From assembly GCF_001983995.1 (NCBI RefSeq), contig NZ_CP019450.1, positions 1,240,001 through 1,304,000 on the forward strand: DNA of 64,000 nt. The letters are read 5' to 3'. The DNA comes from Halioglobus japonicus (GTDB lineage Bacteria > Pseudomonadota > Gammaproteobacteria > Pseudomonadales > Halieaceae). Made by a program: the position numbers and the translations under genes. Shown in pieces: positions 63,686 through 64,000 of this stretch. Under the pieces are notes generated by a model. It did not search any database. It saw nothing but the letters and a program-made list of their open reading frames with translations, and was not told the DNA's origin. Position 1 is the stretch's first letter, and the number at the start of each line of letters is the position of its first letter.

Positions 63686-64000
63686 ATGCCCGAGCTGACC
63701 TTCGGGGCCGACGACGTTCGCATACTGGCTGAGGAAACGGCTTTCCAGGGCTATTTCCAGGTGCGCCGGGTGACCTTGCAATACCGCGCCTTTGGCGGTG
63801 GCTGGGTGGAACCGCAGGTACGAGAGATTTTTGAGCGCGGCGACGCGGTGGGTGTGTTGCCCTACGATCCTGTCACCGACTCCGTTGTCCTCATCGAACA
63901 ATTCCGTCCGGGCGCCATGCGCGGCGCCAACAGCCCTTGGATGCTGGAACTCATTGCCGGCATTGTCGAACCTGGCGAGGCGGATGCGGAAGTCGCACAC
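63686..64000 (+). CDS. nudF: ADP-ribose pyrophosphatase NudF (partial)
   Basis: The first 105 codons of a Nudix hydrolase, running off the window end. The N-terminal beta domain (GYFQVRRVTLQYRAFGGGWVEPQVREIFERGDAVGVLPYDPVTDSVVLIEQFRPGAM) and the start of the Nudix region (WMLELIAGIVEPGE) match NudF, which cleaves ADP-ribose to AMP and ribose 5-phosphate. The REx2EE part of the Nudix box lies outside. The ATG follows the pyrB TAA with no gap, so the two are translated together. Confidence 0.92.
   Translation, partial: MPELTFGADDVRILAEETAFQGYFQVRRVTLQYRAFGGGWVEPQVREIFERGDAVGVLPYDPVTDSVVLIEQFRPGAMRGANSPWMLELIAGIVEPGEADAEVAH

Noticed and set aside
62432-64000. Long minus-strand open frame opposite pyrB and sbcB
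   Set aside because: It is antisense to clearly conserved genes, its translation resembles no protein, and long shadow frames are common at this GC content.

Overview
The window is a 64 kb piece of a GC-rich gammaproteobacterial chromosome. Gene content and order (cbrA-gluQ-dksA, a Chp-type pilus chemosensory cluster, miaB-phoH-ybeY-corC-lnt-leuS-lptE-holA, pyrC-rnt next to argG, a split SOS mutagenesis cassette) resemble Pseudomonas and the marine Cellvibrionales/Halieaceae. The Halieaceae assignment is inferred from protein content only. I see no rRNA, tRNA, CRISPR array, prophage or transposase gene.

Layout. 1-5.9 kb: 5'-partial view of a CbrA-like SSS-domain sensor with a small partner, gluQ and dksA on the minus strand; then a plus-strand aminotransferase-sfsA-M15 peptidase operon. 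5.9-8.3 kb: inorganic pyrophosphatase and a pyrophosphate-type phosphofructokinase flank a 480 bp gap holding two large palindromic repeat elements. 8.5-13.7 kb: mpl, an MMPL/RND exporter, a LON-N protein and an unidentified DNA-binding-like protein. 13.7-22.7 kb: pilG-pilI-pilJ-chpA-cheW on the minus strand, controlling twitching pili. 23-28.3 kb: a secreted chalcone-isomerase-like/TonB-C fusion, rnt-pyrC, and argG with an LpqC-type esterase.

28.3-49.4 kb is the most plastic part. Three SOS mutagenesis genes, imuA, imuB and dnaE2, lie on the same strand, but each has its own LexA box and they are separated by unrelated genes. Between imuB and dnaE2 sits about 12 kb of small, tightly packed, mostly plus-strand accessory genes, including a complete subclass B1 metallo-beta-lactamase. 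The zone also carries decay scars: a napE'-'napC deletion remnant of a periplasmic nitrate reductase operon, a GNAT gene with in-frame stops, a lipoprotein gene joined to the tail of a glyoxalase, and a REP-like palindrome that supplies the stop codon of the esterase.

49.5-64 kb returns to core genes: holA, lptE, leuS, lnt, corC, ybeY, phoH and miaB on the minus strand, then a DUF1820 gene, class I fumarase, sbcB, pyrB and the start of nudF on the plus strand.

Three genes (dnaE2, the DUF1131-like lipoprotein, fumarase) each lack one base in a short C run. Fumarase is a core enzyme and the defect type is identical in all three, so sequencing or assembly error should be excluded before calling them pseudogenes.
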